Below, one piece after another: positions 8,180-17,198 of a stretch of DNA of 48,495 bases. The stretch is from Deltaproteobacteria bacterium. GTDB lineage: Bacteria; Desulfobacterota; Desulfuromonadia; Desulfuromonadales; Geopsychrobacteraceae. The first letter of the stretch is position 1. The number at the start of each line of letters is the position of its first letter. The DNA lies in contig JAJRQB010000072.1 in assembly GCA_024280485.1 (NCBI GenBank), forward strand, positions 1-48,495. Direction: 5' to 3'. The position numbers and the translations under genes are program-made. The notes under the pieces are model-generated. The model ran no database searches and was not told where the DNA came from. It saw only the letters and a program-made list of their open reading frames with translations.

Positions 8180-8352
8180 ATCCGGGCAGGTCTCCTGGCT
8201 TGTGGGTCAGCTTACTGACCGGCCCTTCCCGCTCTGTTCTAACAGAGCAGTGGTCTGCCGGTGTTCATCACCACTTACAGTTGCGGGGCAGCGAGGGCTT
8301 TTCACCCTCTTCCCTATTCTCCCGTCATCAATCAGCAATGACAGGCACCAAA
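8180..8352 (-). promoter_or_regulatory. Cobalamin (adenosylcobalamin) riboswitch
   Basis: On the minus strand the conserved elements occur in order: GGTGCCTGT (8349-8341), the GGGAGAATAGGGAA segment, GTGAAAAGCCCTCGC, TGCCCCGCAACTGTAA, and the B12 box AAGCCAGGAGACCTGCC (8201-8185). This is the full cobalamin aptamer. It precedes a terminator and cobO, so it should turn the whole cob/bzaF/cbi operon down when coenzyme B12 is plentiful. The region between it and engB (8353-8409) shows no clear -10/-35 pair. Confidence 0.97.
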
Positions 8353-8409
8353 ATCTTATTAATTGTTGTTTTCAGTTTCTAGCAGAGCATCCTTTAAAAA
8401 GCAATCAGT

Positions 8410-9003
8410 TCAACCCTCCTCAGCTTCAAGGGCGGCCTCAATCAGCTCCCAAACCGCCTCGGTCCCTTCTCGAGAATGAGCCGAAAAAAGAGTGAACGCA
8501 TCCTTCGGTAATCCAGACACTTCGGCAATCTGTTTGAGATGTTGATCGCGTTTGCCACGCGCTAACTTATCGATCTTGGTCACCACCGGGATGGTCGGAA
8601 CAGAAAATTCCTCCAGCCAGTCGAGCATCTGGATATCCTCTTCACGCGGCACACGCCGAATGTCAAAGATAAAGACCACAGCACGCAGGTTGTCGCGTGT
8701 CTCCAGATAGGTGCGCATCATCGGTCCCCACTGCTTTTTAACGGCCAGCGGGACCTTGGCAAAACCGTAGCCAGGGAGATCGACAAGGCTGAAGGTTGAA
8801 TTAATATCAAAAAAATTAATCAACTGAGTCCGCCCCGGAGTTGATGATGTCCGCACCAGTTTCCGCCGATTGACCAACACATTGATCAGTGAGCTCTTGC
8901 CGACATTACTGCGCCCGGCAAAGGCTATCTCAGGGAGATCGCTTTCAGGATAATTAACAGGTCGTGTGGCACTTTTTACGAATTCAGTAGAGACGATTTT
9001 CAC
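8410..9003 (-). CDS. engB: Ribosome biogenesis GTP-binding protein YsxC/EngB
   Basis: Essential GTPase for late large-subunit assembly. G1 [13 protein letters not shown]3 DLPGYGFA and G4 TKIDKL are visible, in the family order. I chose a GTG start at 9003 (VKIVSTEF) because GGAG lies 6-7 bases upstream; this gives 197 residues, typical. An upstream TTG at 9030 would add nine residues. The gene is transcribed toward the riboswitch operon but is functionally unrelated, and is divergent from the ferritin gene. Confidence 0.95.
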   Translation of the reverse strand: MKIVSTEFVKSATRPVNYPESDLPEIAFAGRSNVGKSSLINVLVNRRKLVRTSSTPGRTQLINFFDINSTFSLVDLPGYGFAKVPLAVKKQWGPMMRTYLETRDNLRAVVFIFDIRRVPREEDIQMLDWLEEFSVPTIPVVTKIDKLARGKRDQHLKQIAEVSGLPKDAFTLFSAHSREGTEAVWELIEAALEAEEG

Positions 9004-9095
9004 AGGAACTCCGAGGAAAGCAATCGGCAAAAGCTGGACATGCGCAGAATAGCCGATTTCCTACTCTTTGGGCAACAACCTCTCTTGTGAAAGTA

Positions 9096-9124
9096 TTGGT
9101 CTCACAGATAAGATGGTGTATACT
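9096..9124 (+). promoter_or_regulatory. Candidate sigma70 promoter for the ferritin gene
   Basis: TTGGTC (9096-9101), 17-base spacer, TATACT (9119-9124). The -10 is strong and the -35 is a half match. A start near 9131 would give a 75-base leader containing the dyad at 9154-9173. Confidence 0.5.
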
Positions 9125-9153
9125 ATCCTTTTTGTGGTGCAGGATTAATGAGT

Positions 9154-9173
9154 CCTATGATGTTATCCATAGG
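9154..9173. promoter_or_regulatory. Dyad in the ferritin leader, possible operator
   Basis: CCTATG and CATAGG form a perfect 6-base dyad with an 8-base spacer, about 25 bases downstream of the predicted transcription start of the ferritin gene. It could be a repressor site or a small RNA hairpin. It does not match a Fur box that I recognise. Confidence 0.4.
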
Positions 9174-9205
9174 CACCAAAAACTCGTCAATGAAGGGTTA
9201 TTATT

Positions 9206-9718
9206 ATGATCGGTCAAAAACTTCAGGATGCAATCAATGATCAGATCGCGTTTGAGATTTCATCCGCGCTGATATATAAGGCGATGCAGGCTTATTTCGA
9301 AGCAGAAGACCTTCCCGGCTTTGCCAACTGGATGGACGTGCAGTATCAGGAAGCACTCTTCCACGCTGACAAATTCTTCAATTATGTCTGCGAAACCGGC
9401 GGTCGCGCTGCCATGCTACCTTTCGAGGGGGCACGCAACGATTACGCGTCTCCACTGGAAGCCTTCCAGGTAGCGCTTGCACATGAGCAGATTGTCACTG
9501 CGCGCATCGGGAAAATCATGGATCTTGCCCGACAGGAGAATGACCACGCTGCGCAGATCATGCTGCAGTGGTTCATCACTGAGCAGGTTGAGGAAGAAGC
9601 TACTGCTGGCCTTATCATTCGAAAATTGCAAAGGGTCGAGGGCGACGGTCGTGGGCTGTTAATGCTCGATCAGGAGTTAGCTCAACGCGTATTCACCCCA
9701 CCGGCTGGGGCTGCCTGA
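9206..9718 (+). CDS. Ferritin (FtnA-like) with an altered ferroxidase ligand
   Basis: A 170-residue four-helix non-heme ferritin for cytoplasmic iron storage and oxidation. Aligning to FtnA by position, the ligands Glu17, His53, Glu94, Gln127 and Glu130 are present, but the bridging glutamate expected at 50 is alanine (codon GCA at 9353-9355; the local motif is QEALFHA where EExxHA is usual). Glu49 is next to it and could compensate. AAGG lies about 10 bases before the ATG. The rubrerythrin-like gene follows after 38 bases, probably in one transcript ending at 10306. Confidence 0.92.
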   Translation: MIGQKLQDAINDQIAFEISSALIYKAMQAYFEAEDLPGFANWMDVQYQEALFHADKFFNYVCETGGRAAMLPFEGARNDYASPLEAFQVALAHEQIVTARIGKIMDLARQENDHAAQIMLQWFITEQVEEEATAGLIIRKLQRVEGDGRGLLMLDQELAQRVFTPPAGAA

Positions 9719-9756
9719 GCTGGTTGTCACAATTTATTATCTAGAGGAGAGAAAAG

Positions 9757-10245
9757 ATGTCTGATGTTCAAGATGCACTGAAGCGTTCGGTTCAGACCGA
9801 AAAAAACGCCATGAATTATTATCAAATTGCTGCCAAGCACATGAAGGATGAGGGCGCAATCAAGACCTTCGAACTACTGGCCCGTGAAGAGCGTGAGCAC
9901 GCCAAACAATTCTTCGACAGCTACACAGGCGACGATATGCCGAGCTTTGAAGAGTTTATCAATGCTCCGCCTGAAAATGAGTCTGATTGGCTTTCTGATC
10001 TCGAAAAAGCGATAGCCAGTGGTCTTGACGAGCGCAAAGCGATGGAACTGGCACTTGATAAAGAGAAAAAACTCGAAGAGAGCCTGCGCTACATGGCTTC
10101 CAAAATAGAAGACCCAAGCGTTGCAGCGATCTTTGAAGCAAACGCCAAGTCGACTCACAACCATTATGTCATTATTGAGTCCGAGTATGCTCGTCTGATG
10201 GGGATGGTTCACGAAACCGATATCGACACCTTTGTTCGCGAATAG
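9757..10245 (+). CDS. Rubrerythrin-like (erythrin) ferritin-family protein without rubredoxin domain
   Basis: 162 residues of the ferritin-like diiron fold. Glu15 lies in the first helix and the first ExxH is REEREH (Glu45, His48); helix three has DKEKKLEE. The expected second ExxH in helix four reads AKSTH (Lys131...His134), so one carboxylate seems missing. The C-terminus ends without a CxxC rubredoxin domain, unlike classical rubrerythrin. A GAGGAGAG site precedes the ATG. A role in peroxide or iron handling is likely from context with the upstream ferritin; activity is not provable from sequence. Confidence 0.88.
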   Translation: MSDVQDALKRSVQTEKNAMNYYQIAAKHMKDEGAIKTFELLAREEREHAKQFFDSYTGDDMPSFEEFINAPPENESDWLSDLEKAIASGLDERKAMELALDKEKKLEESLRYMASKIEDPSVAAIFEANAKSTHNHYVIIESEYARLMGMVHETDIDTFVRE

Positions 10246-10270
10246 TTTCAATATCAGGTAAATAGAGTTA

Positions 10271-10306
10271 AAAAGGGTTCCGCCGATTGACGGAACCCTT
10301 TTTTTA
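10271..10306 (+). terminator. Intrinsic terminator after the ferritin/rubrerythrin pair
   Basis: AAAAGGGTTCCG, loop, CGGAACCC then a long T-run: a perfect GC-rich stem with T tail, 26 bases after the rubrerythrin-like stop. The A-run on the opposite side means it may also act on the minus-strand gene ending at 10361. Confidence 0.9.
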
Positions 10307-10360
10307 TCAGATCAAAAAGATGAAATCCACAGACTATCCCCCTGCAATCAGTCTTCATCC

Positions 10361-10930
10361 TCAGTTTTTCTTGTCGGAATCTTTCTCATCACTGAACAGA
10401 TCTTCATCGCCCATCATCCCTTCATGCATACTATCGCCCATCATACCCTTGTGCATTCCCTCGCCCATCATACCCTTGTGCATTCCCTCGCCCATCATAC
10501 CCTTGTGCATTCCCTCGCCCATCATACCCTTGTGCATTCCCTCGCCCATCATACCCTTGTGCATGCCTTCGTGCCTCATGCCCTTGTGCATACCTTCGTG
10601 CCTCATGCCACAATGATGGTTGTCATCTGCACCTCCGGTCAGGGATTGATAGTCTTTCTTCATTTCGTTCATCTCAGCACGAAGTTTTTTCAATTGCCCC
10701 AGAGTGGTCTCATCGTTACTTCGCGCCTTACGAATTTCATCACGCTTGTCGTTTATTTTAATCTTGATCGAGTCTAACTCTGCGCTCTGTTCGTCAGAAA
10801 CAGCGCTTGTTTGATCTGAGTCGTCACCGTGGTCACAAATCATCTCACCACAGCTACGGTGGGCCATAGCGGTTCCTGCGAAAAAGAAGAATGCGACAAA
10901 AATCATCAATCCCAAGTTTATGCTTTTCAT
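10361..10930 (-). CDS. Secreted Met/His-rich repeat protein, probable metal binder
   Basis: 189 residues from the ATG at 10930, chosen because AAGGAG lies 6 bases upstream; a longer frame to 11014 lacks a site. Residues 1-22 are a signal peptide (LGLMIFVAFFFFAGTAMA). The middle is charged and helical, resembling the coiled segment of Spy/CpxP-like or heavy-metal-resistance proteins. The C-terminal half is a tandem nonapeptide MGEGMHKGM, with HEGMHKGM variants, followed by an acidic tail. Clustered Met and His suggest copper, silver or nickel binding in the periplasm; this is inference. I do not recognise the family firmly. Transcription appears monocistronic. Confidence 0.8.
   Translation of the reverse strand: MKSINLGLMIFVAFFFFAGTAMAHRSCGEMICDHGDDSDQTSAVSDEQSAELDSIKIKINDKRDEIRKARSNDETTLGQLKKLRAEMNEMKKDYQSLTGGADDNHHCGMRHEGMHKGMRHEGMHKGMMGEGMHKGMMGEGMHKGMMGEGMHKGMMGEGMHKGMMGDSMHEGMMGDEDLFSDEKDSDKKN
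10410..10598. repeat. 27-bp tandem repeat (minisatellite), seven units
   Basis: Seven consecutive 27-base units from 10410; the four at 10437-10544 are identical and the outer ones diverge. Being a multiple of three it encodes nine residues per unit on the minus strand (MGEGMHKGM) in the Met/His-rich protein. Copy number can change without frameshift. Confidence 0.95.
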
Positions 10931-11085
10931 TTTTATCTCCTTAGCAAAACAGTTCAGATCCAGATAAACGACGACCTTCTCAGGCAATCCTCTCTCAACT
11001 GAAGGCATTGACAATCATCTTACCTCAAAATTCATAAACAGCAATCAACCTACCCCCAACATGTGCCATACAAAGAAAAGAATAG

Positions 11086-12549
11086 CTACTCGTCCGGCTC
11101 ACCGAAAAAATCAATAATGAAGGTGGCGCCACCACCACGAGTTTCAGTTACCCGGACTTTCCCCGCATAAAGTCTTACGATCTTACGTACGGTCGCCAAG
11201 CCAATGCCGCTACCAGCGACATGTTTGACATCTCTCCCTCGTTGAAAAGGCTCAAAAATCTGATCCTTTTCGTCTTGCTGTACACCAGGGCCATGGTCGA
11301 TAACTCGAAATTGTACGCGATCATGTAACCTTTCACCACAGACTTCTATTAAGGGATTTGTTTCAACAGCATATGCCAAGGCATTACGCAGAAGGTTGCG
11401 AAACAAGTCGACCAACAAACTCTCCGGAACCTTCAAGGACGGCAAGTCAGCAACTTCAATACGTGCCTTATTTCTCAATATCTGGACAGCCAATTCTTGT
11501 CGCACTTCATCAAGCACGCGGTTCACCGACACCGGCTTAGTTGGTCGAGCAACCTCTCCAACTCGCGCCAGAGTTAAAAGATCTTCGAGCAGGGCCTGCA
11601 TCCTACGTCCGGTTGTCTCGATCTCCTGCAAGCAACTAACCGCAGTGTCATCAAGCTTGGAGCTATATTGTTCCAGTAAAAACTCAGAGAACCCGATCAA
11701 CGGGGTTAATGGCGAACGGAGATCATGCGAGACCGTGGAGACAAAAGCATCAAGATCGGCGTTTGCTTGTTTCAATTCAGCTTCATAACGTAAGCGTTCG
11801 GTTATATCCCGGCAAACACCCAGCTTCCGCACTCGGCCATCGGCCTGAAATAAAGGGGAGTGGATAATTTCATAAGTACGTCCGGAAATTGGTAATTGTC
11901 GCTCCTGACGTACATTCTCCCCCTTTTTGATTTGCGGTAATGGGCAGTCATCACAAATACGCGGCAGGCCGTGCATCACCTCATAACACTTGCGATTATT
12001 GAGTTCTCCATAAAGTTCCTGCATTGCACGATTCATGAAGCTAAGCTCAAAATCCTCGGTGCAGATATAGGCCAAATCTGTCATACCATCGAGGACTGCA
12101 CTTAAATTCCGTTGTTCATGTTCAAGTTCTACAGTCCGTTCTTCAACCTCTTCCTTAAGATTCTGCTGCAACTCTTTCAGGCGGGTGATGTCAACGAAGG
12201 CTTCAATGCCGCCGATCATTTCGCCATCGGCGTCATAGAGGAGATCAATATTCTTGGTCAACTCAACCCGGTGACCATCACGGTGAAGGACCGAGCAACC
12301 AATCCCAGTTATCGGCTTAGGGACGTTGACCCCAAATAAACCGCAGTGTTTATCACAGGGGGTACCCTCCAGAAAAGAGCAGTGTCTACCAACAGCTTCA
12401 GTGGCTGGATAACCGGTAATTCTTTCAGCTTCATCGTTCCAGTAGACGATTTCCATGTCAATATTGACCATGAAAAGGCCTGTAGGAATCGTCTGCATCA
12501 GTTTTTCAAGGGGATAGGCTTTAAAGAAGCGCTCTAATTGACTGTCCAT
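11086..12549 (-). CDS. PAS-PAS sensor histidine kinase
   Basis: 487 residues. The first PAS domain (about 10-125) has a Cys-rich GTPCDKHC...GIGC pattern, the second (about 145-260) a CDDCPLP pattern, as in a group of PAS domains common in deltaproteobacteria; a metal or redox role is possible. HisKA follows with the phosphorylatable His in STVSHDLRSPLTP, then HATPase with NLLRNALAYA and GSGIGLATV. No transmembrane segment is evident, so it is probably cytoplasmic. I chose the ATG at 12549 (GGGAG upstream) over one at 12573 overlapping comF. No response regulator is adjacent. Confidence 0.9.
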   Translation of the reverse strand: MDSQLERFFKAYPLEKLMQTIPTGLFMVNIDMEIVYWNDEAERITGYPATEAVGRHCSFLEGTPCDKHCGLFGVNVPKPITGIGCSVLHRDGHRVELTKNIDLLYDADGEMIGGIEAFVDITRLKELQQNLKEEVEERTVELEHEQRNLSAVLDGMTDLAYICTEDFELSFMNRAMQELYGELNNRKCYEVMHGLPRICDDCPLPQIKKGENVRQERQLPISGRTYEIIHSPLFQADGRVRKLGVCRDITERLRYEAELKQANADLDAFVSTVSHDLRSPLTPLIGFSEFLLEQYSSKLDDTAVSCLQEIETTGRRMQALLEDLLTLARVGEVARPTKPVSVNRVLDEVRQELAVQILRNKARIEVADLPSLKVPESLLVDLFRNLLRNALAYAVETNPLIEVCGERLHDRVQFRVIDHGPGVQQDEKDQIFEPFQRGRDVKHVAGSGIGLATVRKIVRLYAGKVRVTETRGGGATFIIDFFGEPDE

Positions 12550-12569
12550 CTGCTCTCCCTCGTCAAAAA

Positions 12570-13304
12570 TCATCCATTTCCATGCCGTGGTGCTCGAGCA
12601 ATGACCGCGATATTGACGTTCATTGCACCGACATCTTTTAGAGCCTGAGTACAGGCAGACACAGTTGCACCGGTGGTCATAACGTCGTCAACAAGCAAAA
12701 CCTTACACCCATCCAATCTGCGCGTGGCAACAAAAGCATTGTTCAGGTTCTTCGCTCGCTGAAGGGCATCCAATCCCTGTTGGCTGTGTGAATCAACAGT
12801 TCGTTTTAAAATTGCTTGTTCTAATGTTAATTGCAAGTTGTGCGCCAGCGCTCTAGCTAGCAATAACGACTGATTAAAACCACGTTGCCGCAGACGGGAT
12901 AAATGTAAGGGGACCGGTACGATCACATGTTCGTCGATATCTGGTGGAATTTGCGCATATAGTAATTCAGCCAGGGGCTGATCTAGATCAACAGCACCAG
13001 CGTACTTAAATCGCTGCAAGGCCTGCTTCATAGCACCGGAGTACAAACCAGCCGCGTAGACAGCTGAGAAAGCCGGCAGTTCCCGACTACAATCAGCACA
13101 ATAATGGCTGCTACCTGAGGATGCAATAAATGGCAGAGCACATCGACTACAGCGCCCAGAGGGTAAGGGAGTAATGGTAGAGGTACAGAGAGTGCAAAAT
13201 GATGATGCGGGTGCTGCGGAAGTTAATGCGCCCAGGCAGATAGGACAAGCTGCCGGAAAGAGGAAGTCAACCAAACCACCTATTTGCTGCCCGATCCAAT
13301 TCAT
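12570..13304 (-). CDS. comF: ComF-family phosphoribosyltransferase-like protein
   Basis: Members are tied to natural transformation or DNA uptake in some bacteria; the exact reaction is unsettled. The N-terminus has four Cys pairs (CPIC, CTLC, CSRC, CADC) forming zinc-binding knuckles, and the C-terminus the PRTase signature VLLVDDVMTTGAT. I chose the ATG at 13304 (MNWIGQQ), preceded by GGGAGGGGGG; an ATG five codons earlier also exists. It follows gpmI by about 25 bases and its stop abuts the kinase start. Confidence 0.9.
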   Translation of the reverse strand: MNWIGQQIGGLVDFLFPAACPICLGALTSAAPASSFCTLCTSTITPLPSGRCSRCALPFIASSGSSHYCADCSRELPAFSAVYAAGLYSGAMKQALQRFKYAGAVDLDQPLAELLYAQIPPDIDEHVIVPVPLHLSRLRQRGFNQSLLLARALAHNLQLTLEQAILKRTVDSHSQQGLDALQRAKNLNNAFVATRRLDGCKVLLVDDVMTTGATVSACTQALKDVGAMNVNIAVIARAPRHGNG

Positions 13305-13328
13305 CCCCCCTCCCGACATTCGGGAGTC

Positions 13329-14852
13329 CTAACGCGAGAGCAGGCTGGAGCCTGTCATCTGTAGCGGCACCGGAAGTTCGAGCAAGTCGAGCAGAGTTGG
13401 AGCAAGATCTACCAGGATACCATCCGCAAGGCGGCGCTTTTTGCCTTGGTCAACAAATATCAAAGGAACAGGGTTGCTGGTGTGAGCAGTGTGGGGACCG
13501 CCGCTTGAGTCCCGCATCTGCTCACAGTTGCCATGATCGGCACTGATCAAAAGAGAACCTCCCGCAGCCAGAACCCGTTCAACAACCTGACCGACGCAAT
13601 CATCAACAGTCTCTACTGCTTTAATAGCGGCTCCCAGATCTCCAGTATGCCCGACCATATCGCAGTTAGCATAGTTGACGATGATTAGATCATATTCGTC
13701 AGTAGCGACCCGAGCCAGCAATTTTGAGGTCAACTCAGCGGCACTCATTTCAGGTTTCAGATCGTAAGTCGCGACCTCTTTGGGAGATGGTATCAATACC
13801 CGTTCTTCACCATTAAAGGGCCGTTCGACTCCACCGTTAAAAAAGAACGTCACATGGGCATATTTTTCGGTCTCGGCGATCCTCAGCTGCTTTAATCCTG
13901 CAGTTGAAACCACTTCTCCGAGAATTTTTTCCAGAGGGTCAGAGGTAAAAGCGACTGGCAGTTCAAAGGTTTCATCATACTCGGTTAAACAAACAAAGCC
14001 CTCAAGAGAGAGTTTCTTGCTGCGTGGGAAACTATTGAAATCTTTATCGTTGAAGGCACGGGTTATCTCACGTGCACGGTCCGCCCGAAAATTGAAAAAG
14101 AGAACGCCATCACCGTCTTCAATCTCGCCGCCACCGTCAATCACCCAGGGCTCGACAAATTCATCAGACTGATCTGCTGCATAGGCAGCGGCAATCGCCT
14201 CGGCAGAGGTTGAAGCCGTTTGCCCTACACTGTTTGTCATCAACTGATAGCCACGCTCAACCCGATCCCAGCGTTGGTCACGGTCCATGGTCCAGTAGCG
14301 CCCCGTAAGGGTTGCGATACGTCCAACACCAACAGTCTCAATCTCCCTTTCGAGTTCGGCCAGATAACCGGCACCACTGCGCGGTGGCGTATCCCGGCCA
14401 TCAAGGATGACATGGATACAGACGTCGCTAACCCTGATCTGGCGGGCCAGACGTAAAATGGCATAAAGATGGCTGTTATGAGAATGGACGCCACCGTCAG
14501 AGAGCAGCCCCAGCAAATGAAGGGTGCCACCTGAAACAGCTAAACGACGGCAGAGTTGAACCAGTTGCGGATTATCGGAAAAAGAACCGTCGTCAATAGC
14601 ACGGCTGATGCGGGTCAAATCTTGATAAACGACCCGTCCGGCACCAATATTAAGATGACCAACTTCTGAGTTTCCCATCTGGCCAGCAGGAAGTCCGACC
14701 TCCAACCCAGAGGTCACAAGCCGACTTGTCAGATAGTCACTCTGCAAGCGATCAAGGTGAGGAGTCTCGGCAAGACAGGCGGCGTTGGCGTCACAACTGT
14801 CGTTGATCCCCCAGCCGTCGAGTATCATCATGACTACAGGTTTTGTCGGCAA
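13329..14852 (-). CDS. gpmI: 2,3-bisphosphoglycerate-independent phosphoglycerate mutase
   Basis: Interconverts 3- and 2-phosphoglycerate using two metal ions. The 507 residues match the family. [11 protein letters not shown] carries the first metal ligand, [14 protein letters not shown] the phosphoserine loop, and [11 protein letters not shown] the second metal site. It starts with TTG at 14852, three bases after the lapB-like stop, with GAGG 7 bases upstream; no later ATG fits better. Part of the comF-gpmI-lapB run. Confidence 0.96.
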   Translation of the reverse strand: MPTKPVVMMILDGWGINDSCDANAACLAETPHLDRLQSDYLTSRLVTSGLEVGLPAGQMGNSEVGHLNIGAGRVVYQDLTRISRAIDDGSFSDNPQLVQLCRRLAVSGGTLHLLGLLSDGGVHSHNSHLYAILRLARQIRVSDVCIHVILDGRDTPPRSGAGYLAELEREIETVGVGRIATLTGRYWTMDRDQRWDRVERGYQLMTNSVGQTASTSAEAIAAAYAADQSDEFVEPWVIDGGGEIEDGDGVLFFNFRADRAREITRAFNDKDFNSFPRSKKLSLEGFVCLTEYDETFELPVAFTSDPLEKILGEVVSTAGLKQLRIAETEKYAHVTFFFNGGVERPFNGEERVLIPSPKEVATYDLKPEMSAAELTSKLLARVATDEYDLIIVNYANCDMVGHTGDLGAAIKAVETVDDCVGQVVERVLAAGGSLLISADHGNCEQMRDSSGGPHTAHTSNPVPLIFVDQGKKRRLADGILVDLAPTLLDLLELPVPLQMTGSSLLSR

Positions 14853-14854
14853 AG

Positions 14855-16222
14855 TCAGGCCTCACGCAGCCCATGAGGAATGGCCTTTTGTAGCTGTGGA
14901 CGCCCCTGCTGAATCTGCTGACGTTCAGGCACAACCAAACTATCAAAAGCGCCACAGTTCCCACAGCGGCTTTTCCAGGTGTTGCTATCGGTTCCGCATT
15001 CTTCACACACAAAACCAAGACTCAGGTGACTATCGATCTTAAGTGCCAGGCGATATTCCTTGATGGCCTCATCGATCTGTTGGCGGCGACGGTTCGCTTC
15101 TGCCAACAGCAGGTGCAATTGTGGAAAATCGACACCTGAACTCTCAACAGCATGTAGTTGCTCAATCGCTTCGTCAACCATCTCAATCCGCAGACAAAAA
15201 CGACCAAAATAGAGGCGCAGCAGCAGATCATCCCCATTTTCCAGCAACTGCTTGCGATAAAAGCTGAGGAGACCGGAGGGATCTTCTGCTTGCATATAGC
15301 AGTCTTCAAGGCGTGCCAAAAATATACTGCGCTTTTTCGCAATGTACCCAGCCTGAAAAACTTCGGCAGCTTTTCCAATATCCCCTTTTTGAAGATGAGC
15401 ATCACCCAGGGAGACACGTGCCGGAGTCGCAACTTTCTCTTCACGACTTAATTCTTCAAACGCTGAGATTGCTTGATCTATCGCACCCTTATTTAATTCA
15501 GCCAGTGCTATTTCGTAACGAAGTTCAAGCAACAACTCTTTTTCTGCTGCTACCTTGCTTCCACCTGAAGCGGCCTTGATAATTCTCTTTTGCAGCGACA
15601 GTGCATCATCCCATTCCTGCCGTTCGATTTGCATATCACGTAATGCTCTAAGAGCTTTGCGATTTTCACCATCGATAGAGATTAAGCTGCGATAGGTTTC
15701 TATTGCGTCATCAAGCCGACCGGCGGCACGATAAACTGCAGCAAGCTTAAAGAGGACTTCAATACTCTTAGGCTCAAGGTCACCCGCTTTAAGAAGGAGA
15801 TCTATCGCCTGCTGACTATTCCCTTCCTGCTCAGCGACATTGGCCAAAGCCAAATGAATATCGACCCGTTTGCGGTCTCGATCCAATGCTTTCTGTAGCA
15901 GGGTATGAGCTTTTTTAAGATCACCAGAGAGGAGACGACCGACACCCTTACGATAAATATTGAGGGTTTCTTCACTTCTTTTCATGCGGCGCGAACCACG
16001 CCAACTTGAAGCTGAACGACCAAGAAGACTAAGGATATGTACGCCATTCCCTAGCAACAGGCCGAACAGTACCGCCGCAATCAGGAATATCGGAGTTGGA
16101 AACGTAAAACTTTGGTCGGCAGCTAAAAAGACCGTCATATCCCCCGGGTTAATCCCCGAAAAATAGAGGAAAAAGAGGGCAAAGAGGACAAAAACGAACA
16201 TGAACAGGGCTATAACGATCAT
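14855..16222 (-). CDS. lapB: LapB/YciM-like TPR protein with C-terminal rubredoxin-type zinc ribbon
   Basis: In E. coli LapB is an inner-membrane adaptor controlling LpxC turnover and LPS synthesis. Here 455 residues start at the ATG at 16222 (GGGGAG upstream). Two N-terminal membrane segments, about 1-20 and 38-62, precede a long series of TPR-type helices and a C-terminal CEECG...CGNCG metal knuckle. E. coli LapB has a single N-terminal segment and about 389 residues, so this is a longer relative. Role in LPS control is by homology. Confidence 0.82.
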   Translation of the reverse strand: MIVIALFMFVFVLFALFFLYFSGINPGDMTVFLAADQSFTFPTPIFLIAAVLFGLLLGNGVHILSLLGRSASSWRGSRRMKRSEETLNIYRKGVGRLLSGDLKKAHTLLQKALDRDRKRVDIHLALANVAEQEGNSQQAIDLLLKAGDLEPKSIEVLFKLAAVYRAAGRLDDAIETYRSLISIDGENRKALRALRDMQIERQEWDDALSLQKRIIKAASGGSKVAAEKELLLELRYEIALAELNKGAIDQAISAFEELSREEKVATPARVSLGDAHLQKGDIGKAAEVFQAGYIAKKRSIFLARLEDCYMQAEDPSGLLSFYRKQLLENGDDLLLRLYFGRFCLRIEMVDEAIEQLHAVESSGVDFPQLHLLLAEANRRRQQIDEAIKEYRLALKIDSHLSLGFVCEECGTDSNTWKSRCGNCGAFDSLVVPERQQIQQGRPQLQKAIPHGLREA

Positions 16223-16321
16223 GGACTTCTCCCCGAGCCTACCCTCTTGGGGGCAGGCGGATGACCTGTTGCAATGAATAGTCATTGAACAGGCAAGAAT
16301 TACATTTATAAAGGCTCGTTA

Positions 16322-16696
16322 TCAGCCATCGATAAAGCCTTGGTTATTCGCCGTACTTTTCAACTTCTGATTACATTCTACACAGTAACGTGAAAAAGGA
16401 CGAACTTCCATGCGGCGCGCCGGGATTTCTTCTTCACAGCGAGCACAGAGACCGTAGACTCCACCATCAATCCGCTCAAGTGCTGCATCGATATCAGCTG
16501 CCGCACGCCGTTGAGCGTTACTGAGGTTCATCAAGACTTCTTGATTGTAACTGTTAGACGACATGTCACCAATGTCGGGCACGCCATCCTTACCAAGTGT
16601 CTGTGACTCAGCATAAGCCCGTTCGGCCTCATCGAGTAATTCTTCACGCATCTGTACCAGCCGCTGGCGGGCTAGTTCAACTTCTTCTGGATCCAT
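16322..16696 (-). CDS. DksA/TraR-family zinc-finger protein (first copy)
   Basis: 124 residues: an N-terminal coiled coil (RQRLVQMREELLDEAERAY) with a DIGDMSSNS tip region, and a C4 zinc finger CARC...YCVEC. This resembles DksA-like RNA polymerase secondary-channel factors of deltaproteobacteria. The acidic coiled-coil tip typical of DksA (DxxDxA) is only partly present (PDIGDMS), so regulatory activity is uncertain. It is preceded by rlmH and followed by the lapB-like gene, same strand. A second member lies at 35462. Confidence 0.88.
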   Translation of the reverse strand: MDPEEVELARQRLVQMREELLDEAERAYAESQTLGKDGVPDIGDMSSNSYNQEVLMNLSNAQRRAAADIDAALERIDGGVYGLCARCEEEIPARRMEVRPFSRYCVECNQKLKSTANNQGFIDG

Positions 16697-16727
16697 TGTA
16701 CGCTATCTACCCTCCCTCAATATATTT

Positions 16728-17198
16728 TTAACGGTTGTGATATGGCTCATTACGCAGGATGGTGCCGCTGCGATAAAGCTGCTCCAACAACAGCAGTCTT
16801 GCCATTTGATGAGTTAATGTCATCTTTGACAGTGACAAGAGTAGGTCGGCTCGTGAGCGCACCGCAGGATCGAGCCCATAAGGGCCACCGATGACCAGGC
16901 ACCAATCTCGCCCAGCATGCAGCATCTCCTCCTGTAATCGCTCGGCAAGACCTTCGGAACTGATCTGCTTCCCTTTTTCATCGAGCACAATGGCTACCGC
17001 GTCGGCAGGAATGCGCTCCAATATTCTAGCACCTTCGCGCCTGACGAGACCGGCAACATCCTTCAATTGCCCCTGCTCTTCTTTCAACTCAACAATTTCT
17101 ATAGAATAATGTCGCTGTAGCCGCTTCAGGTACTCGGCTGCGCCCTGCTTGAGCCAGTCCTCGGACAATCGACCGACACAGACAAGACGAAATTTCAT
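16728..17198 (-). CDS. rlmH: 23S rRNA pseudouridine-1915 N3-methyltransferase RlmH
   Basis: SPOUT methyltransferase acting on the 70S ribosome. The 156 residues match the family exactly, with LVIGGPYGLDPAVRSRAD (SAM-binding knot region) and the C-terminal LLLEQLYRSGTILRNEPYHNR. The ATG overlaps the rsfS stop by four bases, implying translational coupling. Confidence 0.97.
   Translation of the reverse strand: MKFRLVCVGRLSEDWLKQGAAEYLKRLQRHYSIEIVELKEEQGQLKDVAGLVRREGARILERIPADAVAIVLDEKGKQISSEGLAERLQEEMLHAGRDWCLVIGGPYGLDPAVRSRADLLLSLSKMTLTHQMARLLLLEQLYRSGTILRNEPYHNR

Noticed and set aside
8131-8180. CCCTCTCCCGCGAAAGGGGC segment next to the riboswitch, similar to the cobB palindrome
   Set aside because: Similarity is confined to the pyrimidine run; it more likely forms part of the riboswitch expression-platform fold than a repeat copy.
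10410-10598. Regularly spaced repeats that could suggest a CRISPR array
   Set aside because: Units are directly adjacent without spacers, 27 bases long and in frame with a signal-peptide protein; it is a coding minisatellite.
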